Numbered from the stretch's first letter, positions 1-10,659 are shown. The stretch is DNA of 64,000 nt from Bathymodiolus brooksi (GCA_963680875.1 OY804590.1:23002640-23066639), one strand, 5' to 3'. Numbers and translations: made by a program. Notes: generated from the letters alone by a model not told the origin.

Positions 1-479
1 CTATGTTAAACCCTTTGGTATCTTTAAACTTTTCTGAAGCATGTGTGTCGCTCTATGTTAAACCCTTTGGTATCTTTAAACTTTTCTGAAGCATGTGTGT
101 CGCTCTATGTTAAACCCTTTGGTATCTTTAAACTTTTCTGAAGCATGTGTGTCGCTCCATGTTAAACCCTTTGGTATCTTTAAACTTTTCTGAAGCATGT
201 GTGTCGCTCTATGTTAAACCCTTTGGTATCTTTAAACTTTTCTGAAGCATGTGTGTCGCTCTATGTTAAACCCTTTGGTATCTTTAAGCTTTTCTGAAGC
301 ATGTGTGTCGCTCTATGTTAAACCCTTTGGTATCTTTAAACTTTTCTGAAGCATGTGTGTCGCTCTATGTTAAACCCTTTGGTATCTTTAATCTTTTCTG
401 AAGCATGCGTGTCGTTCTATGTTAAACCCTTTGGTATCTTTAAGCTTTTCTGAAGCATGTGTGTCGCTCTATGTTAAAC
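1..479. repeat. 52-bp tandem satellite, about 9.2 copies
   Basis: Units start at 1, 53, 105, 157 and so on up to 469, with only scattered substitutions. The array runs off the left edge, so its true length is unknown. The unit contains a CTTTGGTATCTTTAAACTTTTCT segment in which the first 20 bases closely match the terminal part of the dispersed GATACC-type repeat seen elsewhere in the window (for example 16640-16665). The satellite therefore seems to have grown from one end of that element. Confidence 0.97.
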
Positions 480-545
480 GAAATTACCAAAATGACAAGT
501 ATAAAAAAGCAATCTATAATTAAATACGATAAAATTATATTGCAG

Positions 546-848
546 ACATCTGTAGAGGCCGAGACAGCGTCTTCATACAATCAAGATACAGAATGGGAAG
601 GTCAAGCTGCAGACCGCATGATTCCAATTAAAAAGGGAAAACTCGACATAGCCACCATTAAGGCCTGGTGGATGCAGTTCAGAGACAGAAGCAACTATCA
701 TCTCCTTGGTAACAATTGTTGTTCTGTTATCTACGAAGCCTTAAAACGAGGTGGAGCTACAAAATACGCTTCTTTTCCATGGAATCCAATATCTACACCA
801 GCCAATTTAAAGGATTATGCACTTAAACTTAAAGAAGCCACACAATGA
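546..848 (+). CDS. 3'-terminal exon of an unidentified gene, possible papain-like (NlpC/P60-type) fold
   Basis: The open frame continues left into satellite DNA, so its first codons are probably not coding. A plausible acceptor (TATATTGCAG) ends at 545 and starts a 100-codon exon in the same frame, ending at TGA 846-848. The exon reads like real protein: a TIKAWWMQF segment, then YHLLGNNCCSVIYEAL, GGA, and PWNPISTPANLKDYAL. An Asn-Cys-Cys before a helix, followed by a tryptophan and proline segment, recalls papain-like peptidase or transferase folds in which the cysteine is the nucleophile. That comparison is from memory and weak. Upstream exons would lie left of the window. I do not know the gene's function. 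Confidence 0.5.
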   Translation, partial: TSVEAETASSYNQDTEWEGQAADRMIPIKKGKLDIATIKAWWMQFRDRSNYHLLGNNCCSVIYEALKRGGATKYASFPWNPISTPANLKDYALKLKEATQ

Positions 849-917
849 ACACAATGACGGCACTGCACTGCAGAGAATGAATTGTCTCATTGCATATTAT
901 ACTAGTCAGATTTAGCT

Positions 918-923
918 AATAAA
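918..923 (+). terminator. polyadenylation signal AATAAA
   Basis: A canonical AATAAA lies 70 bases after the stop codon at 848, at the right distance to end the transcript of the terminal exon. This supports that exon as the 3' end of a real transcript. Confidence 0.5.
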
Positions 924-1053
924 AATAGACTTTCAATATAATTGACTGTATTTCTAACCAAGGATTAAACAAAGGACACAGTCTGCCAATGACATTCCCC
1001 CAATGATATAATAAAAACAATAATATACATCCATTATTAGAGACATTGTGTTG

Positions 1054-1304
1054 TCATGGGGTGTCGTGGTCGTGATTGTATGGTACATGTAATTGGATTT
1101 ACAATGACCTATGCAAGCAGCGCCTATCACAGCAAGCGTTGTGAGTCCGAATCACTCTCATGGCGAGGTGTACTCGATACAACATTATGTGATGAGTTTG
1201 TCGGTCACTTCTGGGAGGTTTGTGGTTTTCTCCGGTTTCCTCCACCAATAAAACTGAACACCATGCTATATCTGAAATATTGTTCAAAGTGGCGTTAAAC
1301 AACG
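1054..1304 (+). mobile_element. tRNA-derived SINE, family A, near full length
   Basis: The copy opens with GTGTCGTGGTCGTGATTGTA, has a tRNA-like B-box region (GTGAGTCCGAATC) and a body shared with many copies in this window. It ends in a conserved tail, GAAATATTGTTCAAAGTGGC followed by GTTAAAC. The same layout recurs at 8915, 11395, 24125, 49026, 59354, 60456 and 61555. Confidence 0.85.
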
Positions 1305-1464
1305 TAACCCGAGGGTAAATAAATATAAATAAGTTCGTTCCCAGGTGGGTTCTACTCCCGCTGCGGAGAAACTTGGTCCAATTTCTGCACCACGTGGATC
1401 TCTAAAGTAAACAAACAATAATCTATTTAACAAGGCAATTGTATTAGGTCGGGCGCAATTTTAG

Positions 1465-1785
1465 TAGAATATGGAGTGATTGAGTGATTGTTGTTTAACG
1501 TCAAAATGAGAAATTTTCCAGCTATATTACGGCAAAAATAAAGTAATTTTAATGAGATGATAATGATGACGTCAGTTTTGTAGTACGTCAACACGCTGAG
1601 ATGAATTTTTATAGTTGCTATCTCAATGAAACAACAGTCCGCTGGTAGACATGCCGCCGCACTCGGAAATATTATTCCGATTCCAAACCAACCATCCTTT
1701 GCTCTTACTCTTCAATGCTGTGCTCTTATCACAGAAATAACAAATACCAATGTTATAGTCTTTCGTTTGACCCGACCGACGAAAT
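1465..1785 (-). mobile_element. tRNA-derived SINE, family B, degenerate
   Basis: The antisense tail (TTGTTTAACGTCAAAATGAG then TTTTCCAGCTATATTA) is followed by the shared body (ATGAAACAACAGTC, GCTCTTACTC, GTCTTTCGTTTGACCCGACC). It matches the better copy at 9462-9812 in reverse. Confidence 0.7.
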
Positions 1786-1895
1786 ACAATTTTCCTTATC
1801 GATTGCTGCCTCTAGAGTTTGAAACCACGATTTCAATACATTTTGTTGAAACCACTAAGATTGGTGTCAACGAATAAAAGTACTTTCACAGTATA
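1783..1895. repeat. dispersed repeat shared with 58080-58235
   Basis: ACGAAATACAATTTTCC, ATTGNTGCCT, GTTTGAAACCA, TTGGTGTCAACGAA and AAAAGTACT..CACAGTA occur in the same order at both places. No coding potential or terminal repeats were seen. Confidence 0.6.
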
Positions 1896-2029
1896 CTATT
1901 ATCTTAAAACGTACGGACAGACATTGGACTGAAATATGGGCAAAATATATATGAAACGCCTAGCTATCATTGATTCTTGATCTGTCAGACCTTATTATTA
2001 TTGTGTAAATGTTTTTGATATTCACTTCA

Positions 2030-2320
2030 CTGAGTTTGGTGTGGTTATGACAACTGTTTTACCTGTTTTGTTCAAGTATTGTTATAAATACTGTTATAGT
2101 GACAGCCGGAAACTTTGAGCCGTAATGAAAGGGGGAGGTTTGGCGCTTTAAAATCTGATTCAACCAACCATTTCTTTAGAAATGCCTGTACCAAGTCAGG
2201 GTCATTACGGTTTTCACAGTTTTCCGGTTGTTGTCTGATTTTGTCTGTTTATATACTTATGAGTTTTGACTTTCCCTTTGTAAGATTGCTCGGAGTTCGG
2301 TAATTTTGTTATTACCCTTA
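2030..2320 (+). mobile_element. 5'-truncated LINE, 3' end only
   Basis: The copy matches the last codons and 3' UTR of the larger element at 26870-30516, from GACAACTGTTTTACCTG to the terminal hairpin GGTAAT-TTTGTT-ATTACC and the end CTTA. It is the commonest LINE relic in this window. Confidence 0.85.
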
Positions 2321-2802
2321 TTGTTAAAATTTTAACTCTATTCAATAATAAATATTTAAAAAATAGGGTTTGAAAATGAGTTTGTGTACTGTTATCTATT
2401 GTTCTAAGTATCAAAATATCAGCTTAGCCACGAACAATCAGTCATAATTAAGAAGCTACAGTCTTTGTATTTCTTATTTGGCGTTGCTGCATGTTGTCTT
2501 TTTTGCAAGCAGATTGCTATATTACAAGCACAAGGCAACGGCACATTCTAGAGGCTAATTGTGTATTTTGTTTCGTCGATCGGTAGTTGTTTTCTGTGTG
2601 ATTAGTGTTTGTTTATGATTCTGAAACAATGGACATGATCAACTTTCTTACATTTGTATTAGTTTTTCTACATCTACAAAATACTAACCACATCTAACAA
2701 ATTCTAAAACGTCAAAGCTTATTCTACAAGCACGGAGGACTCATTTACGTCATATCCTGAAAACGAATTGTGTATTTTATTTGGCGGTTGATATGAAAAG
2801 GT

Positions 2803-2983
2803 TGATATCTAATTTAGTGCGCACGACACGTTTCTGGATTAACATTCATCAGGTAATAAAGTCAAATGATTGGAAAACTAAATAAGATAAGTCTTTGAAT
2901 TTGGGAGCAAGAAACCCAATGGGTCTAAACGTGATAGCCAACATCCGCTATGGTTACCTATACTTGACGGAGGAGAACCTTAA
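2803..2983 (-). mobile_element. retrozyme-like repeat, copy 1
   Basis: The homology unit runs from GATATCTAATTTAGTGCGCA to GGAGGAGAACCTTA and matches copies at 12250, 20086 and 53640. It has no ORF. It carries a hammerhead-like core on the minus strand (2817-2860). Confidence 0.65.
2817..2860 (-). ncRNA. hammerhead-ribozyme-like motif, copy 1
   Basis: On the minus strand CTGATGA is followed by an 11-nt helix II region, then GAAAC, GT, GTC and GTGCGCAC. The last 5 bases before CTGATGA pair only partly with GTGCGCAC, and one helix II pair is lost (U opposite C). The cleavage-site C17 is kept. This copy is probably weak or inactive. Confidence 0.5.
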
Positions 2984-3139
2984 TTAGTTTCTCTGTGTGA
3001 TTGGTGCTGTTTGTGATTGTGAAAGAATGAACATGATAAGCATCCTTTAGTTTATATTAGTTCTTCTACATCTACCAAGTATTGACCACATTTAACAAGT
3101 TCAAAAACGTCAAAGGTTATTCAAGTGCAAGTTCGGATT

Positions 3140-4390
3140 AACTATCTCGTGGTCATTGACGTCGTTATCTGATGTATCATTTTGTCTAGTATCACCTGTT
3201 GATAAGTAGGTAATTTATAGAAATTGACATACTTTACCTGTGTGCAATGCATGATTGTCCTTTCATGCTGCGTGAGTCAAGAAAAAATGTTTCAAGTGTT
3301 TCGTGACTAGAATGTGACCCTCTTTTATGAATGGTTGATCATGGTGTTTCCTACAAATTCCCCTTGAAAACGATGTTCGACTCGTTACTACTATTTGGGT
3401 TATTTTAGTTCAATATTTATGTGCATGGAATTTATGTTACATGTATTATATATACATAAGTATAACTACAATGTTCTTATCGTTTATTCTGGGTACTAGT
3501 GATGGGTTCCATGGCTCAACCCACTAGGGAAACGAATTAATATAAGTTTTTCTAAGCTTGTTTTCGAATCCCTTTAATTATTTGTATTGTATCATATTGA
3601 AATTTATCATATTGTACTATATTTATTAATTAATAAAAATATGTTTAACCTAACCCACAGAGTTTCCCAGCACATCCCTGAATTGGGGTATAGGGGAGGT
3701 CCTCTCGATCGGGAACTATCTGGTTACAATACGCAAAGCCTAATCGTGAACTATAATGCATGCCGTATTTGGCGAGTGATGCAATCTCTATGTACGTTAA
3801 AGACAACTTTTTCATAGATTTGGGAGAAGGAAAAGCAGGCGCATTGTATCGGCAACAAAATGCTATTTTTCGTCGCTGATCAACTTTCCATCTTTCCATA
3901 ATCTTCCAGTGGTAGTCAAACGTCGATGTTATCCTATTACTCCCTCATTTGTGTATATTTTAATACTGTTGAAATTGTTCTGGTCCTGAAGAACATGCAA
4001 TATTTGCAACTAAACGTTAAGCAACCATAATCAATTGATCTTTTTTTATTATACACGATGGATGGTGTACCTGAAACAGGGGGTGGTTCTTCCGAAGCAC
4101 CTGATATCATCCTCGTTTTTTATTTATTTTTTGTAGAAGTTCGTGTTTTGGAACTGTTCTGATAGTGTAGTAATGTTATCAATAAAATTCTACTACAGAC
4201 GTCCAGTACTCATGCAAGAGTTACTTTCTTCAGGAGGAGTATTTGGTTTATATGTTGGGTCCGGCCGTCTGTACATTTTTCATATATCAATATTCGTTTT
4301 CGAGAACATTAAAAACGATACTTTGGTCCAAGAATTTTCTAAGCTTTTTGATCTTGATAGGTTCACAAATAATTATTACATAGTATAAGT
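3140..4390. other. no gene recognised
   Basis: This is AT-rich DNA with only short ORFs and no splice-bounded coding exon that I can support. The 3650-3880 segment is GC-richer (CTCTCGATCGGGAACTATCT) and may be an unclassified dispersed repeat, but I found no second copy in the window. Confidence 0.5.
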
Positions 4391-4411
4391 TTAACATACC
4401 TCCTTCATTAA

Positions 4412-4790
4412 TAATCTAAGAAGAGTTTAAAGATACCAAAGGGGTAATCAGAATCCGTAAATCTAAGAAGAACATTTACAGACAACACAATGGCCAAAAC
4501 GAAAAAGTACAAATAAGGGTAATAACAAAATTACCGAACTCCGAACAATCTTACAAAGGGAAAGTCAAAACTCGTAAGTATATAAACAGACAAAATCAGT
4601 CAACAACCGGAAAACTGTGAAAACCGTAATGACCCTGACTTGGTGCAGGCATTTCTAAAGAAATGGTGGGGTGAATAAGATTTTAAAGCGCCAAACCTCC
4701 CGCTTTCATTACGGCTCAAAGGTTCAAAAGGACAAACAATGATCTACAATACACTATGCAGAAAACTAAAGATCTAGTAACACTGGTGTC
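4412..4790 (-). repeat. GATACC-type repeat interrupted by a LINE 3' fragment
   Basis: The repeat starts GAAGAGTTTAAAGATACCAA and continues through ACAATGGCCAAAACGAAAAA to about 4513. It resumes at about 4725 with AAAAGGACAAACAATGATCT and AGAAAACTAAAGAT. The two halves join to the order seen in intact copies such as 21285-21480 (opposite strand). Confidence 0.8.
4514..4724 (-). mobile_element. 5'-truncated LINE 3' end nested in a repeat
   Basis: It begins TAAGGGTAATAACAAAATTA, which is the reverse of the LINE hairpin end, and stops after ATTACGGCTCAAAG. Short A-runs flank both ends (GTACAAA, and TTCAAAAG), consistent with a very short target duplication. Confidence 0.8.
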
Positions 4791-4794
4791 CGTA

Positions 4795-5062
4795 AAACCA
4801 ACACTCTTAGTTGTAATTTTATAGTGCAAGCTTGAAACAACTGTCTGCGAAACGTCTTATCGCTTCACTCGGACACATTATCGTGGTTCCAAGCCAAGCC
4901 ATAGTTGCTCTTACCCCTTAATGCATGCTTAGTGGAGAAGCACCAAATGCTCAATTTCTAGTCTTTGGTTTGAGTTGACCCAACAGGGCTCGAACCCACG
5001 ATCTACCACACTTGAGGGAAGCACATTAACCATAACACCGCCGATGTGTTGTTTAATATAGG
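4795..5062 (-). mobile_element. tRNA-derived SINE, family B
   Basis: Antisense B box GGGCTCGAACCCACGATCTA, antisense A-box region near 5027-5042, and the body CAATTTCTAGTCTTTGGTTT. It is the reverse of 9462-9812. The small ORFs here are chance. Confidence 0.75.
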
Positions 5063-5064
5063 GT

Positions 5065-5527
5065 ATTATGGCTGTATGAATTACTTGTTTCATTGAATCT
5101 ACTGCATGAATTGACTTAACCCAAACATCACATGAATTATCAGTGTATGGTATTGTCTCAAAATTAATTGTGTTTTTGTGTTGAAAATTTAACACTGGAA
5201 CAATTTTGATATACAATGTATTATACTTTGACAAGTTAAATCCATGTAAGCCTCTGGTTTATAAGTGTTAAATGTTTTAACATGCAATGTACTATTAATC
5301 AAGTAATTTTGTCATGCATGTGACTGAAAATAATAGGTTTTCTCGTTAAACAAAGTAGATATATATTAAGGATGTAAACAGGAAGTGCAATGTTTAGTCA
5401 TTTATATTGTATAGAAAAGTGATTAACCATGAATAGTGACGACATGTCCGGGATGGGATCAAAACTTTATTACTTAATGATATAAACAAAATGCATTAGT
5501 GCAATAATATCGAAAGTTGATTTGACA
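5065..5527. other. no feature recognised
   Basis: AT-rich sequence with no repeat match in the window, no exon-like ORF and no RNA gene. Confidence 0.5.
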
Positions 5528-5612
5528 TAGTTTATGATATTGTGTTGTCTGTTCTTCTTCGATATACGAATTCTGATTACCACTTTGGTATCTTCAAACT
5601 CTTCTTATGGTC
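5528..5612 (+). repeat. GATACC-type repeat, terminal fragment
   Basis: TTGTGTTGTCTGTTCTTCTT, GATTACCACTTTGGTATC and TTCAAACTCTTCTT give the usual end of this family. The rest of the element is missing. Confidence 0.75.
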
Positions 5613-5967
5613 TACAGTATACCTTCCAAATGGAGGAGCATAGTTTATGCTGTACAGAGTTTCCCCCAAATGGCATAGTATAACAGCATTTGGATTACTG
5701 CTTATACAAATATTGAAATTAACTTGTTCTTCAAGATCACCTTTTTTGAAAAAAAAGTACATACTCGGAGTATTGGACGGGATGTTAATGTGGGTCTGCT
5801 GTATGGAGAATGTCATGCGCCTTGCAGATAAAAAAAATACTAGCAACAGCTCCCAATGAACAACAGCGCGATGGGAGCTTGATTGGCTGTTGAATGCCCG
5901 TCGTTCCGCAAACAATGCATACAGGACGAGTTGTGTATTGTATTCGTGCCGCTTACATAGCGGGCCG

Positions 5968-6009
5968 TACCCCCCCCCCCTAATAAACGCACACACACAC
6001 ACACACACA
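5968..6009. repeat. C-run and (AC)n microsatellite
   Basis: A run of ten C bases is followed within about 15 bp by roughly eleven AC units. Translation of this low-complexity DNA explains the alternating Cys-Val ORF start on the minus strand. Confidence 0.95.
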
Positions 6010-7225
6010 GCAGAGAAACTATGTCATATTTCTTTACACAGGAAATCTATCTGAGTGTGTTGAAGATGGCTAATGTAGTAAATAGTTCAAGGAAGAAAAG
6101 AACCATGAACGTTAGAATCTGAGCAATGCGTTATGTTATCATTGTTGTTTCAATACCACTATTAATATCTTTATTAAATTGTTACATGCTGTGACACTGT
6201 GTCATCAATACACATATTAACTGTTATGTGTTTTATTACATGTAGACATTGATACACAGAAAGCCTCTTTCCCATTATGTTGTGTAATTAATTCCGATTC
6301 ACAGACCTGTGTTACAAGATAAAACGCATATTAAAACTTATTATATTGTTTATATGATAGTGATATAAAAATATGGACCATATCACGGATTCAAGTGATA
6401 GAAAAATATGGAACGTTATAACTGTCTTATGTAGTGCTTTCACGTATATGCATAATATTTGTTGAAGTAGATAGTTTGCTAAACACAGTACTTTTCTACG
6501 ATGTGCATGTATCGTATGTTTGTATACACAGCAGTATTGTCCGTCTATATACGCATTTTATTTTCACTTATACGTAGTGATTTTATTGTTATACATGTAT
6601 ATATATATATAGCTACATGTAAGTGCAATTAACATTAAATGCATTTTAGCGCAGTATACATTTATGTAGTAGAAAAAATATATACAGTAGGAATTTCGTC
6701 TGTATGTGCCGTGTATTTCACATTATACGATGAAAGTGTTTAATTATTATTTCATACTATAAAGACATGTGGGTTTTAGAAACAATTAAAGTCGTTGTGC
6801 TTGGTGATCATGCCTCAGACACAGTAACTATACTGATCAGAAATATCATCTAGGTTATAATAGATCAGTTGTAAGTAAAGGTTATATTTGATGAAAATTA
6901 TTATTGAAAATAACTAATTCATTGTGAATAACCCTCACCTACAAACGTTGAGTTTGTTCACGAACATCTGGGATTGACGTCAAAATAGTTCCTTCATCTG
7001 AAGTAAATCTGTAGTTCCGCAGTAAAGTTGAAGACACTATTTACTAGTAAGCGGGAATATTTCTCTTATAAACCAAGAATCAGAAATTTCATGCGTATTT
7101 ATTTATAGCGTAAATGAAACAAAGTGAGTGAGTGGCTGTTGTATAATTCCAAAGGAGTATATTTGCAGCTTTATCAATATCTTCAAAGTTTCTGTTTGAC
7201 GATATCCTGACGATGGATACCTTGT
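6010..7225. other. AT-rich spacer, nothing recognised
   Basis: Long AT-rich tracts, including a short (TA)n near 6598-6610. No ORF over 70 codons looks like a protein and there is no match to the repeat families described here. Confidence 0.5.
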
Positions 7226-7229
7226 ACTT

Positions 7230-7475
7230 GACCAACATACTTACTGGCAATTTTATAGTGCTGGCTAATTGAAACAACAACCCTCGAGGACACTTCGCTA
7301 CAAACAGTCCGACTCAAATCCAACCAGAATTTGTTCTTACTCCTTATTGCTGCATAGATTGAGGATAAACAGCAATACTAATTATATTGTCTTTGGTTTG
7401 ACCAAATCGAGGATAGAACTCAAAACGAACACGTTAACAATTACATCACATCTCAGATCAAACAGATGTTCATGA
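7230..7475 (-). mobile_element. tRNA-derived SINE, family B, degenerate
   Basis: TTTTATAGTGCTGGCTAATT, GAAACAACAACCC, TTCTTACTCCTTATTGCTGC and GTCTTTGGTTTGACC follow the family-B order in reverse. Confidence 0.65.
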
Positions 7476-7479
7476 TATC

Positions 7480-8590
7480 TGTATTTGAATATCACCGAAA
7501 CGTTTTTTTTTTTTTAATGTTTGTTTCAAATATTTCATAATTATACAGAAACATATCATGAGAGACGGTAAACCGTATAATTTATTGCTATTTGATATTG
7601 TGTCGCCAGGAGATTTAACAAGTTAACAAAACTGCAATGTCATTCTGGTTTGTTCCTCTGTAGTTTCACAAGAATCTTATATTATGTTAAGCAAGAGATA
7701 CTTATAATTTTGTTATCAGGTATATACAGACATTGTTCAGACTTAACCTTAAAACTAGTAATATCTTTTAAGTAAAGGCAGCTTTTAGAATAATATATCA
7801 ACTCTCAATTAACTCAACATACCAGAACTAAGTCGAACAAAATTTCGTCAGCTTCTTCTTTTATGTGTTTGCTTCATTCGCAAACCAGACTTTAATGAAG
7901 GTTAACTTATAAAAGGCTATCTTTCAAAAGAATACAATGTTTTCTATTAAAGAGTTCTGTATTTATACTATTTGGAATTAATCTAGATTTAATAGTATCG
8001 TAGAGCGAATTTACCAGTAGATTTGAGTAATAACTTCTTATGTTCAATATTGGCATCATAAATTATTGCTACTTTTTATTTGTAGAGTATACGATATATG
8101 TGACAATTACTGATTGTATGTTTCTATATATATAAATTTTGTCATGGTAAATATGGGGGCGGGGAGTTCCTAGGGTTCAACACACAGAACTAACAAACAC
8201 ATTCTCCATGTAGAGGATATGATCGTACCCTCCCGATGAGGGTGTCAGGTTATAAAACGAAAAGTCTGACCGTGTACCATGGTTGTAGAGGTTCAAGCTC
8301 CTAGCGCCCTTTTGTAGATTTCGGTAAGGAATAGACGCACTGTTGTCGCAATGAAAGTTTTATAGTCCCTACCTGACTCTTCATATTTTTCCAATGGCGT
8401 TGCCCCGATTGCTTTCTTCTAGCATTTCTGTATTATTTTATATATTCTTAAGCAAGTTCTCATCATGAATATCCATGAAATATTTACGGCTTGACGTTGA
8501 GCTACATCAATCAGTCAAATTCATTTAGAGGGAAAAGAACTGTGAGTTGGTTTAATAAACTGCACGATTGACCCTGTTTCATTTCCGGTT
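7480..8590. other. no gene recognised
   Basis: A poly-T run near 7504-7516, then AT-rich sequence. From 8150 to 8400 it is less AT-rich but has no supported ORF. The pyrimidine-rich stretch ending in CAG at 8594 is the acceptor of the Rac-like pseudo-exon. Confidence 0.5.
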
Positions 8591-8594
8591 TCAG

Positions 8595-8782
8595 TTAGTA
8601 CCAGAAATCACGTACAACTGTAAAGATACACCATATTTACTAGTTGGTACACGGACAGAATTAAGAAACAATGTCTGCTGACATAACCGAAGCAAAACAG
8701 TCACCCACCACATATAGTCAAGGTGTAGAACTAGCGAAAGAACTGGGAGCAATGAAATATCTAGTGTTCCGCATTCACACAG
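8595..8782 (+). pseudogene. Rac/Rho-family small GTPase pseudo-exon
   Basis: An acceptor (GGTTTCAG, ending 8594) and a donor (ACACAG|GTAACT) bound a segment with clear Rho-family sequence in pieces. Frame 1 reads VPEITYNCKDTPYLLVGT. A shifted frame then reads DITEAKQSPTTYSQGVELAK and LGAMKYL, aligning with the Rac region after the insert helix. A further 2-nt loss before TGTTCCGCA shifts the CSA (G5) motif out of frame. The G4 guanine-specificity motif, TKxD in the family, reads TRTE. Two frameshifts and a degraded G4 mark it as dead. No other Rac exon was found nearby, so it may be a partial duplication of a Rac gene. Confidence 0.75.
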
Positions 8783-8914
8783 GTAACTCTTTTACACAGA
8801 TGTAAATGAGTACCATGCTCATTTTTTACATGACTATGGATAAACAAAATGGACGCATGCTTATCAAATGAATCAAATTTCACAGCGATGGCCCATAACG
8901 CCAAAATGTAGGGA

Positions 8915-9153
8915 TTAGAGCTATGGTGTTTAACGCCACTTTCAACAATATTTCAGTTATATCGTGGCGGTCAGTTTTATTGGTACCAGGAGAAAATCAC
9001 CAACCTGCCGCAAGTCACTGACACACTTTATCACATAATGTGATATCGAGTACAGCTCGCCTGACTTTGGACTCACGATTTAGTGGTGATAGGCACTGAT
9101 TGCACAGAGAGTTGTAACTCTAACTACCATACGGGACGACCACGACGCCAAAA
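8915..9153 (-). mobile_element. tRNA-derived SINE, family A, full length
   Basis: The antisense tail (GTTTAACGCCACTTTCAACA, ATATCGTGGCGG) leads through the body to an antisense B-box region, TTAGTGGTGATAGGCACTGA, and ends CGACCACGACGCC. Confidence 0.85.
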
Positions 9154-9461
9154 CGTATATTTCATTTGTCAGGAAATAATGATTCTCATGAAAAAAAAAA
9201 ATCATACGAAACTGCAAGCGCATCTAATCGTCGTTGGGATTTCCCCTATATGTATGAAGTCCTGATCCATTCATATATAGGGCCCTTAGACATATACATG
9301 TACTTTTCTTTGTCTTAGTCTATAACCTTATGCATTCGTATATGTGATATAATCCTAGACATGACCCTCCTTGATCTGGTCTATCACTATGTGTTCATGG
9401 TTCTCCTAGGTTTGGTCCATTTGTATATATAATAGGATCCTTAACATGGTTCTCTTAGATT

Positions 9462-9812
9462 GTCAACATCATCATTGTCGTAATGGTTAGCGTGCTCGCC
9501 CCTAGTGCAGTAGATCGTGGGTTTGAGCCCCGGTCGGGTCAAACCAAAGACTATAAAATTGGTATGTGTTGCTTTTTTTTAAAAAGAGCAAAGATTTGTT
9601 GGCTCGGAATCAGAATAATGTGTCCGAGTGGGACGACATGTCTATCCGCGGATTGTTGTTTCAGTGAGCTAGCAATGTAAAAATCCAAGTCAGCGTGTTG
9701 GTCTAGTACAAAGCGGACATCATCATCATCTCATTGAAACTTAACTTGTTCTCGCCATGATGTAGCTGAAAAATTGCTGAATTGGCGTTAAGCAACAATA
9801 ATTCACTCACTC
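9462..9812 (+). mobile_element. tRNA-derived SINE, family B, best copy
   Basis: A-box-like TAATGGTTAGCGTGCTCG and B-box-like GTGGGTTTGAGCCCC are spaced as in a tRNA. The body (CAAAGACTATAAAATTGGTA, GTCCGAGTGGGACGACATGT) and tail (GTAGCTGAAAAATTGCTGAA then TTGGCGTTAAGCAACAATAA) follow. This is the reference for the reverse copies at 1465, 4795, 7230, 23303 and 62885. It is not a functional tRNA because no acceptor stem closes. Confidence 0.8.
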
Positions 9813-10405
9813 TTAGATTGTGTCCATTAGTATTTAAAATAATGTCAATAACATCATTACTGTAACTGGTGAAATAGTGTTTTGTTATTGATTGACCATA
9901 AAAAATAGTTATAAAAGTATCAAGTTTCTTAAATTCTCAACTGTGAAGCATTTGGTCCATCAGTATTTGACATACTGTCAATCAAATCAACACTGTATCT
10001 TCCGTAGTTTTTCTTTTGTTAACAGTACAAAAGTACCATGTCTTTGTTCCTTTAATTATCACTATAAAATAGTACATTGCGACATTTCCTGTTATCCGTG
10101 CGCAAATCCTCGCGGGAACCACCGGTATAGAAAAAGGACCTAATTTCTCAGCTGTCGATACAACTCCTTTTAAGAGCTGCGTCCACTGGTTGTGAAAGAG
10201 GAATCAAATGTAGAACGAGCTCTAAAGATGGGAGTGTAAACGCGATTTATCTATGAAGAATATCGCGCACCCTCAACGTAAAGTACAACTTGCATGATCT
10301 CCAAAATGAGCAATAGTTTGTTAGAAATGTTCTTTGGAGCACATGTGGTAAAGCAAAGCTGGACGATCATATCCAATATATATCCTTTTGCCTTTGGCAA
10401 CCTAA
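9813..10405. other. no gene recognised
   Basis: AT-rich at first, then mixed-composition DNA leading into the 23-bp array. The 83-codon ORF at 9892-10143 has no recognisable features and no splice context that I trust. Confidence 0.5.
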
Positions 10406-10410
10406 ATTGC

Positions 10411-10659
10411 CTCTCATAGGCCTTTCCCAGCGACTCTCATAGGCCTTTCCCAGCGACTCTCATATACCTTTCCCAGCGACTCTCATAGGCCTTTCCCAGC
10501 GACTCTCATATACCTTTCCCAGCGACTCTCATATACCTTTCCCAGCGACTCTCATATACCTTTCCCAGCGACTCTCATAGGCCTTTCCCAGCGACTCTCA
10601 TAGGCCTTTCCCAGCGACTCTCATAGGCCTTTCCCAGCGACTCTCATATACCTTTCCCA
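10411..10659. repeat. 23-bp tandem repeat, 11 units of two types
   Basis: The unit is CTCTCATAGGCCTTTCCCAG plus CGA. A second type replaces AGGCC by ATACC. In order the units are GG, GG, TA, GG, TA, TA, TA, GG, GG, GG, TA. Apart from this switch the copies are identical, so the array expanded recently. Confidence 0.97.

Larger units (their letters stand above)
2590..3135. repeat. direct repeats of about 145 bp, 400 bp apart, flanking a retrozyme-like unit
   Basis: About 2590-2735 and 2990-3135 share TCTGTGTGATT, ATGATTNTGAAA, CTACATCTAC and the AAAACGTCAAAG.TTATTC segment. The hammerhead-bearing repeat lies between them. The arrangement could be a duplicated insertion site or part of a larger composite element. 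Confidence 0.6.

Noticed and set aside
1..479. CRISPR-like array
   Set aside because: Units are contiguous 52-mers with no variable spacers, in an animal genome.
5577..6008. 143-codon minus-strand ORF
   Set aside because: It starts in an (AC)n tract and includes a GATACC-type repeat fragment; no domain.
8595..8782. intact Rac gene exon
   Set aside because: Two frameshifts and an altered G4 motif. Kept only as a pseudogene.
9480..9545. functional tRNA gene
   Set aside because: A- and B-box-like promoters are present, but no acceptor-stem pairing or anticodon arm closes. It is the head of a SINE.
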